In this document: piece by piece, positions 24,546 to 32,315 of the stretch
Numbering within the stretch: the first letter of the stretch is position 1
How the letters are laid out: the number at the start of each line of letters is the position of its first letter
NCBI GenBank assembly: GCA_013042475.1
Contig: JABDQA010000053.1
Location: 1 to 33,297, forward strand
Direction: 5' to 3'
Length of the DNA stretch: 33,297 nt
Source of the DNA: Desulfofustis sp.
GTDB taxonomy: Bacteria > Desulfobacterota > Desulfobulbia > Desulfobulbales > Desulfocapsaceae
Notes under the pieces: model-generated
Databases searched by the model: none
What the model was told of the DNA's origin: nothing
Seen by the model: the letters and a program-made list of their open reading frames with translations, nothing else
Position numbers and translations under genes: made by a program

Positions 24546-25658
24546 ATGAAAATAGAGGTACCAGAACATATTCGGGATATTACTCCCTATCCCCCGGGCA
24601 AGCCCATTGAAGAGCTGGAGCGGGAATTTGGCATAAGCGGCTCGATCAAACTGGCCTCCAACGAAAATCCGTTCGGCCCATCGCCTGCCGCCGTAAATGC
24701 CATGCGGGATTCTCTGAACAATCTGCATCGCTATCCGGACGGCTCGTGCTACTACCTGAACCGCGCCCTGGCCGATCATCTCGGGGTGGACCGGGAACAG
24801 CTGGTCTTTGGCAATGGTTCCAACGAAGTCATCGAGTTTCTGGTAAAAGCATTCGTCAAGGAGGGCGACGAGGTGATCACCAGCCATCCGTCCTTTCTGA
24901 TGTATCAAAAATTCGTGCAGATTAGGGGAGGGCGTAACCATGTGGTCGAACTCAGGGATATGCACCACGACCTGGAACGGATAGCCTCGCTGGTTTCACC
25001 GAGAACCAGACTGATTTTCATCGATAACCCCAACAACCCCACTGGCACATTGCTGAACCGGGCACGTCTGCTTGCTTTTCTCGCAGGACTGCCGGACAGC
25101 GTTATTGTGGTACTCGATGAAGCGTACGTAGATTTTGTCGACCAGGACCACCACTACAACACTCTTGCTCTGATCGAAGAACAGGAGGATCGCTGCGCAG
25201 TCGTTCTGCTCAGAACCTTTTCCAAAGCCTATGGGCTGGCGGGACTGCGCATCGGTTTCGGCATCATGGACGCACCGCTGGCCGACTGCCTGCAGAAGGT
25301 CCGCCAGCCATTCAACATCAACCTGATAGCCCAGCAGGGGGCACTTGCGGCACTCGGTGACCACGATTTCTACCAGTACACATTGAGCAAAACGGCGGCA
25401 GGAAAACGCTATCTGATGGAAGGTGTAGAGGAGCTCGGCTGCAAGCCATGTGCGTCCCAGACCAATTTTTTTCTGATCGATGTTCACACCGATGCAACAA
25501 TTCTCTATGAGGCGATGCTCAGAAAAGGGGTGATTATCAGGTCGATGAAGGCCTATGGCTTCGAGACCTGTATCAGAGTCAACGTGGGCACCGATGAAGA
25601 GAACGACCGGTTTCTGGCTGCCCTCGGCGAGGCCCTTGAGGAGTGCGGTCATGGCTGA
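24546..25658 (+). CDS. hisC: Histidinol-phosphate aminotransferase
   Basis: HisC is a pyridoxal phosphate enzyme that transaminates imidazole acetol phosphate in histidine synthesis, and in many bacteria it also accepts aromatic keto acids. The 370-residue product has Leu-Ala-Ser-Asn-Glu-Asn-Pro-Phe-Gly-Pro near residue 40, Asn-Pro-Asn-Asn-Pro-Thr-Gly (161-167), Asp-Glu-Ala-Tyr (191-194) and the cofactor lysine Lys227 in Thr-Phe-Ser-Lys-Ala-Tyr-Gly-Leu-Ala-Gly. I chose ATG 24546, 7 bases after GAGG; a GTG lies directly before it. Its last 8 bases overlap cmk. Placement with gatA and cmk, away from other his genes, matches the hisC-cmk pairing seen in aromatic amino acid clusters. Confidence 0.94.
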   Translation: MKIEVPEHIRDITPYPPGKPIEELEREFGISGSIKLASNENPFGPSPAAVNAMRDSLNNLHRYPDGSCYYLNRALADHLGVDREQLVFGNGSNEVIEFLVKAFVKEGDEVITSHPSFLMYQKFVQIRGGRNHVVELRDMHHDLERIASLVSPRTRLIFIDNPNNPTGTLLNRARLLAFLAGLPDSVIVVLDEAYVDFVDQDHHYNTLALIEEQEDRCAVVLLRTFSKAYGLAGLRIGFGIMDAPLADCLQKVRQPFNINLIAQQGALAALGDHDFYQYTLSKTAAGKRYLMEGVEELGCKPCASQTNFFLIDVHTDATILYEAMLRKGVIIRSMKAYGFETCIRVNVGTDEENDRFLAALGEALEECGHG

Positions 25659-26328
25659 AACTGCTGGTCCGGTAATCACCATTGACGGTCCGTCGGGAGT
25701 TGGGAAATCGACGATCAGCAGGAGGGTGGCCGCTCACTATGGGTTTACCTATTTGGACACCGGTGCCATGTACCGGGCCGTTGCCTGGTATCTGTTGAAG
25801 CATGCTATCGACATCGAAGATGTTGGTGCAGTCGAGTCGGTGCTGGATCAGATCACTATCACCCTGCTTCCCACTGAACGAGAAGACGATGATGTGGGTG
25901 TATTGGTCAACGGAAACAATATATCTGACCAGATAAGGACGCCCGATATTTCCATGGTCGCCTCAACTGTTTCGGCCCTGCCGGCGGTGCGAAAAAAACT
26001 GACTACTCTGCAGCGCCAGATCGGCAGCCGGGGGTGCGTCGTTGCTGAAGGCAGGGATACCGGGACGGTGGTCTTCCCGGGGGCCACCAACAAATTCTAC
26101 CTCGACGCCTCTCCCGAGGCGAGGACTGCGAGAAGAGCGCAGCAGCTCAGGGAGCGGGGGAAACCGGTTGATGAAGAGCAGCTGCTCGAGATGACCATCG
26201 TCCGCGACAGGCAGGACAGCGAGCGCCTGATTGCACCACTGATAAAGGCTGATGACGCCGTGCTCATCGATACCACAGAGCTCGATGTCGATCAGGTTTT
26301 TGAGGCAATCAGGAAGCTGATCGATTGA
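25651..26328 (+). CDS. cmk: Cytidylate kinase
   Basis: Cmk phosphorylates CMP and dCMP to the diphosphates. The 225-residue product starts at ATG 25651 and has the P-loop Gly-Pro-Ser-Gly-Val-Gly-Lys-Ser-Thr (13-21), the CMP-binding Leu-Asp-Thr-Gly-Ala-Met-Tyr-Arg-Ala, Ala-Glu-Gly-Arg-Asp-Thr-Gly-Thr-Val-Val-Phe-Pro, and a lid with Arg-Arg-Ala-Gln-Gln-Leu-Arg-Glu-Arg-Gly. The open frame extends upstream to 25555, but that part overlaps hisC and is not family-like. GAGGAG before the ATG and an 8-base overlap with hisC point to coupled translation. rpsA, often next to cmk, is absent. It is convergent with pal, 18 bases apart. Confidence 0.95.
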   Translation: MAETAGPVITIDGPSGVGKSTISRRVAAHYGFTYLDTGAMYRAVAWYLLKHAIDIEDVGAVESVLDQITITLLPTEREDDDVGVLVNGNNISDQIRTPDISMVASTVSALPAVRKKLTTLQRQIGSRGCVVAEGRDTGTVVFPGATNKFYLDASPEARTARRAQQLRERGKPVDEEQLLEMTIVRDRQDSERLIAPLIKADDAVLIDTTELDVDQVFEAIRKLID

Positions 26329-26346
26329 CAGGAAAATGGTTGAGTC

Positions 26347-26955
26347 TTATTCGATTACGAAATCCGCCCTACGATTCTGGCTCCAGGCAAAGTCGGTCTG
26401 TTCAAAGAACAGGGGTCGCTCTTCGCCGTAGCTCACCGTCCTGATTTTGCCCGGCTCCACACCGAGATCAATCAGATAGTCGCGGACATTGATGGCCCGC
26501 TTTTCACCCAGGGCCAGGTTGTATTCCTTGGTGCCGCGGTCATCGCAATTGCCTTCGATGATTACCGTGTTGGGAACCTGCTTGAGATATTCGGCATTCA
26601 GGATCATACGGTCAGCCATATCAGGCCTGATAATCGCCTGGTCGAAATCGAAGTAGACCGGCACGAGTCCGCTTGAGGAGCGCCCGTGCATCTGCTTGTA
26701 CTCATCACTTTGCTGATCCATCGCAGCGGCGACGTCGCCTGCGCTGCTGCTGTCGTCGAGTGTTCCCTCAATGGCGAGATTGTTCTCTGAGTAGGTATCC
26801 TCAGTGGTTGGGTAGGAGCTTGAACTTGTCGAGCTGCTCGCCTGGCTGTCGGACTCGGGCGGTATAACAGGCTTCTTGGTACAACCGCCGGAGAAGACGG
26901 CGACTAGTGCGGTGACGGCGACAATTACCAAAAGCCTGGTGACGACCTTTTTCAT
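26347..26955 (-). CDS. pal: Peptidoglycan-associated lipoprotein Pal (OmpA-like domain)
   Basis: Pal anchors the outer membrane to peptidoglycan as part of Tol-Pal. The 202-residue product has a basic start and hydrophobic signal, then Phe-Ser-Gly-Gly-Cys (Cys25) as the likely lipidation site; Ser at -3 is less usual than Leu. A serine/threonine/aspartate-rich linker runs over about 30-95. The OmpA-like domain contains Val-Tyr-Phe-Asp-Phe-Asp, Ile-Glu-Gly-Asn-Cys-Asp-Asp-Arg-Gly-Thr-Lys-Glu-Tyr-Asn-Leu-Ala-Leu-Gly and Asn-Arg-Arg-Ala-Asp-Phe-Val, the diaminopimelate-binding residues of Pal. The ribosome site is AGAGGAG. tolB and tolQRA are not in the window; transcription is divergent from rlmKL. 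Confidence 0.93.
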   Translation of the reverse strand: MKKVVTRLLVIVAVTALVAVFSGGCTKKPVIPPESDSQASSSTSSSSYPTTEDTYSENNLAIEGTLDDSSSAGDVAAAMDQQSDEYKQMHGRSSSGLVPVYFDFDQAIIRPDMADRMILNAEYLKQVPNTVIIEGNCDDRGTKEYNLALGEKRAINVRDYLIDLGVEPGKIRTVSYGEERPLFFEQTDFAWSQNRRADFVIE

Positions 26956-27164
26956 CTCTGCTCCTCTTGCTATGATTGATCTTGGGATAAGTGGATTGTG
27001 GACCGGTTAGCTGCTTATTTAACGGTTGCGGTTGAATCCAATGGATACCCTGCAGCCGATGATCTATTCTAGCCTTATTGCAAGAGAGGTCAAGGATTTT
27101 GTGGCAGCCTGGCTGGTTTGATGACGATCAGGAATGAGCTGGGAATATTGATCTAAAATTTTGA

Positions 27165-27170
27165 TATAAT
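27165..27170 (+). promoter_or_regulatory. Possible -10 box for rlmKL in the pal-rlmKL divergent gap
   Basis: A perfect TATAAT lies 33 bases before the rlmKL ATG in an AT-rich part of the 247-base divergent gap 26956-27202. I find no good -35 box at 16-18 bases. The rest of the gap shows nothing I can name. Confidence 0.35.
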
Positions 27171-27202
27171 TAATACTATTTGTGCCATTTAGGGAATGAG
27201 AT

Positions 27203-29320
27203 ATGAATTTTGTTTCAACCTGCGCAGCTGGTCTTGAAGTTCTGGTCGTTGAAGAATTGAAAAGCTACGGTGCCGAGATTTCCAGCTCGAGAAAGGGGGA
27301 GATCCGCTGGTCTGCGACCCTCGAAGCCGGATACCGGGCGTGCCTCTGGTCCCGCTTTTCCTCGCGTCTGGTCCTGGTGCTCTCAGAGTTCGCCATTGAC
27401 ACCACCGATGATCTCTATGAGGCTGCCAAGACCACAACCTGGGAGGATCACCTCTCGGTAGATGACAGTTTCGCGGTTGATTGCGTGCTTGCGGCCCGCG
27501 GCCCGGTTACCAACAGCATGTACGGGGCTCTGAGGATCAAGGATGGTATTGTCGACCGTTTTCGTGAGTGCCACGGTACCAGGCCCGGGGTGGAGACACA
27601 GCGCCCTGATGTCAGGGTTTACTTGCAGGTTCTTGGAAATCGGGTTCTGCTCGGTCTTGATCTGTCCGGGGAAGGGTTGCACCGGCGAGGCTACCGGGTG
27701 GATTCCGGGCCTGCCCCGTTAAAAGAAAACCTGGCCGCCGCGATAGTGGCGTTGAGTAGCTGGGATGGCAGCACTCCGCTGATCGACCCCATGTGCGGAT
27801 CGGCGACGCTGCTGATCGAGGCGGCCCTGATGAAGGCCGATTCCGCGCCGGGGTTGAGCAGGACCTATTATGGTCTGACCGGCTGGCGAGGTCATCAGCA
27901 GAGGTTGTGGGATATGCTGGTAGCCGAGGCCCTTGATCGTGAGGCCAGGGCACAAGAGCAGAAATGGCCATCGCTGATCGGTTATGATGGGGATCGTTCA
28001 GCGGTTCGTGCGGCTCGAAAAAATATCGTAAAGGCCGGAATTGAAAACCGGGTCCAGATTGAGCAGCGGGAATTACACCAACTGAAAAACGACTTCGGGC
28101 AGCCCGGTTTCCTGGTTTGCAACCCGCCCTATGGAGAGCGTTTATCAGACTCTCAGTCGGTAAAACACCTTTACCGCCATATGGGGGATCGTTTCCAGGA
28201 CCAATTCTCCGGCTGGAAGATCACGCTTTTTACGGCCGCGCCCGATTATGCAGACTGTTTCAAACTTCGCTTGGATAAAAGTGTAAAAATCTTCAATGGG
28301 CCTCTTGCCTGCAGGCTGTTCAGCGGTTCACCACAGGCTGCGGCAGCTCCGGGGGCGGTGAAAGATTGGCAGATAGGTAAAGAAATTGAACAAGATACGG
28401 CAACGGAGCTGGCCAATCGGCTGAAAAAAAATTATCGCAAATTTAACCCCTGGGCCTGCGGTCAAAATCTCGACTGGTATAGGCTCTACGATCGCGATCT
28501 CCCGCAATTCAACGTGACCATTGATGTGACGAACACTCATCTGTACATCAGGGAGTTTCCGCCGCCGCCCGGCAAAGACCCACGCATCGCTGAAGAACGG
28601 TTCAGGGAAGTGACCCGAACGGTTCGGGCTTTGTTCGCAGTCAGTCGCGACCAGGTGATGGTCCACCGCGGTCTCGCAGCGCAGAAGGGATCAAAAAAGG
28701 GGGGCGTGCGGAGCAAACAAATAGAGATACGAGAAGGCAATGCGGTATTTCTGGTTGGTGGTGAGGCAGACCCTGAATGGTCATTTTTCCCGGACCAGAG
28801 ATTTGTCAGGAGGTTTCTCGGTCAGAATAGCGGCCGTGGCAAATTCCTCTCCATTTTTGACACCAGCGGGGGAGCGACCATCAGTGTCGCCCTTGGTGGG
28901 GCAATAAAAACAGTTACCATTGGGGGTGGAGCCAGAAATTTAGAGACGGTGGTGAACAATTTCAGCCGAAACGGCCTCCACCCTGATAATCATAGAGTTT
29001 ATTCTGATTCTGTGATGAGTTGGTTGAAAAAGAATCGCCAGCCATTTGATTTGATCCATATCTGTTTTCGCAAAAAACAATATCGACAGACCAACTCATC
29101 AATCTTTAAGGTCGGGTCAGGCCACCGCTTGCTGATTGATAGAACCATTGCCAACCTGACCGAGGGAGGCCGCCTGGTTGTTTCATCGTTGCTCCCGAAC
29201 TTTGAGCTCGACCCCACACTGAAGGACACCTACAGCTGCCGGGATGTGAGCCAAAAGTTATTATCTCCCGACGTGACGCGGGGGGCCCAAAACTTCAAAT
29301 GCTGGGAAATCTCCAGGTGA
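27203..29320 (+). CDS. rlmKL: Bifunctional-type 23S rRNA methyltransferase RlmKL with degenerate RlmK half
   Basis: In E. coli this two-domain protein makes m2G2445 (RlmL half) and m7G2069 (RlmK half) in 23S rRNA. The 705-residue product has an N-terminal THUMP region (about 1-160), then an intact RlmL methyltransferase with Asp-Pro-Met-Cys-Gly-Ser-Ala-Thr (195-202) and catalytic Asn-Pro-Pro-Tyr-Gly-Glu-Arg (307-313). The RlmK half begins around 400 with the recognisable Asp-Trp-Tyr-Arg-Leu-Tyr-Asp-Arg-Asp-Leu-Pro (424-434). Further on, its usual motifs are altered: FFPDQR (528-533) for Phe-Leu-Asp-His-Arg, Ile-Gly-Gly-Gly-Ala-Arg for Val-Asp-Leu-Ser, and His-Ile-Cys-Phe-Arg-Lys-Lys (619-625) where Asp-Pro-Pro-x-Phe should be. 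The m7G activity is therefore probably lost. Confidence 0.9.
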   Translation: MNFVSTCAAGLEVLVVEELKSYGAEISSSRKGEIRWSATLEAGYRACLWSRFSSRLVLVLSEFAIDTTDDLYEAAKTTTWEDHLSVDDSFAVDCVLAARGPVTNSMYGALRIKDGIVDRFRECHGTRPGVETQRPDVRVYLQVLGNRVLLGLDLSGEGLHRRGYRVDSGPAPLKENLAAAIVALSSWDGSTPLIDPMCGSATLLIEAALMKADSAPGLSRTYYGLTGWRGHQQRLWDMLVAEALDREARAQEQKWPSLIGYDGDRSAVRAARKNIVKAGIENRVQIEQRELHQLKNDFGQPGFLVCNPPYGERLSDSQSVKHLYRHMGDRFQDQFSGWKITLFTAAPDYADCFKLRLDKSVKIFNGPLACRLFSGSPQAAAAPGAVKDWQIGKEIEQDTATELANRLKKNYRKFNPWACGQNLDWYRLYDRDLPQFNVTIDVTNTHLYIREFPPPPGKDPRIAEERFREVTRTVRALFAVSRDQVMVHRGLAAQKGSKKGGVRSKQIEIREGNAVFLVGGEADPEWSFFPDQRFVRRFLGQNSGRGKFLSIFDTSGGATISVALGGAIKTVTIGGGARNLETVVNNFSRNGLHPDNHRVYSDSVMSWLKKNRQPFDLIHICFRKKQYRQTNSSIFKVGSGHRLLIDRTIANLTEGGRLVVSSLLPNFELDPTLKDTYSCRDVSQKLLSPDVTRGAQNFKCWEISR

Positions 29321-29504
29321 GAGCTGGATGAATCGAGCTCTTCGTGATATACTCTCTGGCTTTGGGCCTCTCTCTTGGGCTATTGATGAGTTAACTGAAG
29401 ACGCAACGATGGGGTAACATGATGTTATTTTTAAAATTCTGGGATCAGCCATTGTCATCTATTCTCATCTTCTTTTACAGATAAGTTTCCGATAATCTTT
29501 CCCC

Positions 29505-30545
29505 ATGCCGTCCTTCAGCAACGTCTGCCTGCACACATTCAGCTATGAGCTGCCGCCCAGAATACTGAGTTCCGAGGCTATTGAAAAACGGCTGGCACCA
29601 GTCTACGAGCGTCTTAAACTGCCGGTTGGCAGGCTGGAGATGATGAGCGGTATACGGGAGCGTCGACTTTGGAAGCCGGGGACCAAACCCAGTCAGGCCG
29701 CCGCAAAGGCAGGGCAGGCAACCATCGAAAAGGCGGAGATCGATCCCGCTGAGATTCAGTGTCTGCTTTTCACTTCGGTATCCAGAGATATGATGGAGCC
29801 GGCAACGGCCTCATTCGTGCATCACTTCCTGGGCCTGTCACCGGGCTGTCTGGTACTCGATATCTCCAATGCCTGCCTGGGGTTTTTAGATGGCATGATT
29901 CTGCTGGGCAGCATGATAGAACAGGGTCAGGTTGACAACGGACTGGTGGTTTCCGGGGAAACGGCAGAAGAACTTATCGAATCGACTATCCAGACGTTGC
30001 TCAGTGATAGCTCACTCACCCGTAAAACGATTAAACCGGCCTTTGCTTCACTCACCATCGGGTCAGGTTCCGTAGGGCTCTACATGTGCCGTAACTCAGA
30101 AGAAACGGTGGAAAAGCCCCGTCTGATCCACTCTTCCTGGCTGGCAAATACCGACTTTTCAGACCTCTGTCTAGGGGGACAATCGGCGCCGGAAACCACT
30201 TTGATGGCGACCGATTCCGAAGAGCTTCTGATCCAGGGCATTGAAACGGCAAAACAAACCTGGGAGAGATTTTCATCCACCAGCGGCTGGGATGACGAAA
30301 AGATTGATTGTTATTTCTGCCACCAGGTTGGTTCGGCACATGCCAGACTGCTGTTCGAGCGACTCAATCTGAGCGTTGAAAAAAATTTTGAGACTTTGCC
30401 TTTTCTCGGCAATGTCGGTTCTGTATCAGCGCCTGTAACTATGGCCATGGCTATTGAAGACAAACGTTTTATCCCTGGAATGAAGGGAGCAATGCTGGGA
30501 ATCGGCAGCGGCATCAACTGCCTGATGCTGGGTGTTGCCTGGTAG
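29505..30545 (+). CDS. OleA-like 3-oxoacyl synthase III family thiolase
   Basis: The 346-residue product has the complete Cys-His-Asn triad of FabH/OleA enzymes: Cys124 in Ser-Asn-Ala-Cys-Leu-Gly-Phe, His273 in Phe-Cys-His-Gln-Val, and Asn303 in Gly-Asn-Val-Gly-Ser. It resembles OleA more than FabH: an OleA-like N-terminus (...Arg-Leu-Ala-Pro-Val-Tyr-Glu-Arg-Leu...), Thr-Ser-Val-Ser-Arg-Asp-x-x-Glu-Pro-(Ala)-Thr-Ala-Ser with Glu98 at the place of the OleA catalytic glutamate, and Gly-Ile-Gly-Ser-Gly-Ile-Asn-Cys near the end. OleA joins two fatty acyl-CoA chains head to head. No oleB, oleC or oleD is nearby, so the product may be a beta-keto acid, ketone or another lipid. The ribosome site is weak. 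AMMECR1 gene starts 6 bases after it. Confidence 0.85.
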   Translation: MPSFSNVCLHTFSYELPPRILSSEAIEKRLAPVYERLKLPVGRLEMMSGIRERRLWKPGTKPSQAAAKAGQATIEKAEIDPAEIQCLLFTSVSRDMMEPATASFVHHFLGLSPGCLVLDISNACLGFLDGMILLGSMIEQGQVDNGLVVSGETAEELIESTIQTLLSDSSLTRKTIKPAFASLTIGSGSVGLYMCRNSEETVEKPRLIHSSWLANTDFSDLCLGGQSAPETTLMATDSEELLIQGIETAKQTWERFSSTSGWDDEKIDCYFCHQVGSAHARLLFERLNLSVEKNFETLPFLGNVGSVSAPVTMAMAIEDKRFIPGMKGAMLGIGSGINCLMLGVAW

Positions 30546-30551
30546 GAGACC

Positions 30552-31157
30552 ATGGGTTCGAGACAGATTCCCCAGGAATACGGTCCCAGATTATTAAAAC
30601 TGGTGCGCGATACCATAGGCCAGCACTTGGGAGTGATTGACAAGGTCGACCAGGCGGGGCTGGAGGGCGAACCGCTGCGCCAGGAGCTGGCGACCTTTGT
30701 GACCCTGAAAATCGAGGGCCGGCTGCGGGGCTGTATCGGCAACCTGGAACCAGCTGGACCGCTGCTTGGTACGCTTGCTCAAAACGGGCACCACGCGGCT
30801 TTTAATGATCACCGGTTCTCTCCGCTGAGTGTCGAGGAGTTTGAGCGGGTGCAGATTGACGTTTCGATTTTGAGTAAACCCGTTCCACTCGATTATACCG
30901 ATGGCCAAGATTTGCTCACCAAATTGCGCCCAGACATCGACGGGGTAATCCTGGAGAAGGGCAAAGCCAGGGCGACATTTCTTCCCCAAGTCTGGAAGCA
31001 GCTCCCCGAGCCGAAGCAGTTTATGGAACATCTCTGCCGAAAAGCCGGTCTGTCGCCGCGCGCCTGGCAGGGTAAAGATATTGAAATCTATTTGTACCAG
31101 GTTCAGAGTTTTAATGAGGAAACACATGGAGTTGATTCTCCCCCCCAAGCTGGCTGA
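30552..31157 (+). CDS. amrA: AMMECR1-domain protein (AmmeMemoRadiSam system protein A)
   Basis: The 201-residue product is a full AMMECR1 domain with the hallmark Leu-Arg-Gly-Cys-Ile-Gly-Asn-Leu-Glu-Pro, followed by Phe-Asn-Asp-His-Arg-Phe-Ser-Pro-Leu, Val-Gln-Ile-Asp-Val-Ser-Ile-Leu, Gly-Val-Ile-Leu-Glu-Lys-Gly and Thr-Phe-Leu-Pro-Gln-Val-Trp. The cysteine in Arg-Gly-Cys-Ile-Gly is the conserved candidate active residue. The biochemical function of the family is unsettled; in many prokaryotes it goes with a Memo-family protein and a radical SAM protein, neither of which is here. It starts 6 bases after the OleA-like gene and its last 32 bases overlap the cysteine-rich gene downstream, so three genes appear to form one unit. 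Confidence 0.9.
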   Translation: MGSRQIPQEYGPRLLKLVRDTIGQHLGVIDKVDQAGLEGEPLRQELATFVTLKIEGRLRGCIGNLEPAGPLLGTLAQNGHHAAFNDHRFSPLSVEEFERVQIDVSILSKPVPLDYTDGQDLLTKLRPDIDGVILEKGKARATFLPQVWKQLPEPKQFMEHLCRKAGLSPRAWQGKDIEIYLYQVQSFNEETHGVDSPPQAG

Positions 31158-31758
31158 CGAACTCAGAGTCCTCTACGAGGATATGGAAAAGGCTTACGAT
31201 GGCGTGGCCCGGCGGTTGGGTCACAGCTGCGACGGCTGTCCGGATAATTGTTGCGATTCTTATTTTCTGCATCATACCTACATCGAGTGGGCCTTTCTCT
31301 GGCAGGGACTCTCTGCGTTGCCTGAAGATCACCGCCGCGTCCTGGTATCAAGAGCGAATGCGTATGAACTCGAGGCCCAGAAACTGATCGCCAGGGGAAA
31401 GCGGCCGAAGCTCATGTGCCCACTCAATGAAGACGGGCGATGTTCGCTCTATACGCACCGGCTGATGGTCTGCCGCACCCATGGAGTGCCGGCCTCGATG
31501 ACCCGTCCAGACGGCAAACAGCTTAAATTTCCAGGCTGCTTCAGGTGCCAGGAACTGGTGGTGGACCAGGGTTTCGCCGAACACGAGCTGCCTCTGATGG
31601 AGCGCACCGAACTGCTCCAACGCCTCGTTTCGCTCGAACAGGAATTTCTCTTGGGGAAAAGACACATCGCCCCGAAGGTGAAACGAACCATCAGCGCCAT
31701 GCTGATAGGCGGTGTACCCGAGCTGCCCCATTGCTCTGATCGCACCGGCAAGTGTTGA
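31126..31758 (+). CDS. YkgJ-family (CxxCxxxCC) metal-cluster protein
   Basis: The 210-residue product belongs to the YkgJ family of presumed zinc or iron-sulfur binding proteins. It has Cys35-x2-Cys38-x3-Cys42-Cys43, then Cys98-Pro-Leu, Gly-Arg-Cys106-Ser-Leu-Tyr, Cys116-Arg-Thr-His-Gly, and Gly-Cys138-x2-Cys141. This spread is typical of the family except that the first cluster has three instead of two residues between the second cysteine and the cysteine pair. I chose ATG 31126, since GAGGA lies 6 bases upstream; this gives a 32-base overlap with amrA. No reaction is known for the family. The pairing with AMMECR1 is suggestive of a shared pathway but unproved. Confidence 0.83.
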   Translation: MELILPPKLADELRVLYEDMEKAYDGVARRLGHSCDGCPDNCCDSYFLHHTYIEWAFLWQGLSALPEDHRRVLVSRANAYELEAQKLIARGKRPKLMCPLNEDGRCSLYTHRLMVCRTHGVPASMTRPDGKQLKFPGCFRCQELVVDQGFAEHELPLMERTELLQRLVSLEQEFLLGKRHIAPKVKRTISAMLIGGVPELPHCSDRTGKC

Positions 31759-31781
31759 GCAGCTATTCCCATATAATCTAG

Positions 31782-32315
31782 GTGGATCCCGCGGTGAAGC
31801 TGAAAGTCACAGGAAAACAGCCCAATTCCAAATATTGTTTCGTCTGCGGGCTGGAAAATGAGTGTGGCCTGAAAAGCAAATTTTACGAGATGGAAAACGG
31901 TGAATTAATTGCCAGGTTTTTTCCTGCCGAAGTCCACCAGAGTTATCCCGGCCGGCTGCATGGCGGTGTTTCGGCTGCCATCCTCGATGAGGCCATCGGT
32001 CGATTAGCTATCAATCACAAGGGGTCAGGGTTGTGGGGTGTAACACTGGAATTCTCGATGAAATTCAGAAAGCCGGTGCCGCTGGACAAAGAGGTGCTGG
32101 TCAGGGCCAGGATTACCTCGGAAAACAAAAGAACCTTCGAGGGCACCGCTGAAATAATTTTGGCTGACGGGACGGTGGCCGTCGAAGGAAAGGGACGTTA
32201 TCTCAAAATGTCGCTCGCCACGATTACTGAAGACGATTTCGAGGGTGAGCAGTGGCAGGTCGTGGATGAAGAGGACGATCCCGCTGAATTGGAGCTGCCC
32301 CGAAACAACTGTTAA
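31782..32315 (+). CDS. PaaI-type hotdog-fold thioesterase
   Basis: The 177-residue product has the hotdog thioesterase pattern: Tyr-Cys-Phe-Val-Cys-Gly-Leu-Glu-Asn-Glu-Cys-Gly-Leu near 18-30 (the common Cys-Phe-x-Cys-Gly-x-x-Asn-x-x-Gly-Leu opening), His-Gly-Gly-Val-Ser-Ala-Ala-Ile-Leu-Asp-Glu-Ala in the middle with the usual catalytic Asp/Glu helix, and a beta-strand-rich second half. An acidic tail (about 145-177) lies beyond the fold. It would hydrolyse an acyl-CoA or acyl carrier thioester. The start is GTG 31782 with no ribosome site; GTG 31794 has GGTGG 8 bases before it and may be the true start. It shares 4 bases of its stop with the convergent gene. Confidence 0.82.
   Translation: MDPAVKLKVTGKQPNSKYCFVCGLENECGLKSKFYEMENGELIARFFPAEVHQSYPGRLHGGVSAAILDEAIGRLAINHKGSGLWGVTLEFSMKFRKPVPLDKEVLVRARITSENKRTFEGTAEIILADGTVAVEGKGRYLKMSLATITEDDFEGEQWQVVDEEDDPAELELPRNNC

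Noticed and set aside
24159-24968. 269-codon open frame antisense to gatA and hisC
   Set aside because: It lies opposite two well-identified genes, shows no domain pattern, and arises from their codon bias. The same holds for the long antisense frames at 24996-25682, 19224-19799 and 21851-22411.
25555-25650. 32-residue N-terminal extension of Cmk
   Set aside because: It lies wholly within hisC in another frame; the P-loop protein normally begins just before the motif, as given by ATG 25651.
29505-32315. Complete olefin or polyketide gene cluster
   Set aside because: Only the OleA-like gene and a generic thioesterase are present; no oleBCD, acyl carrier or tailoring genes are seen.
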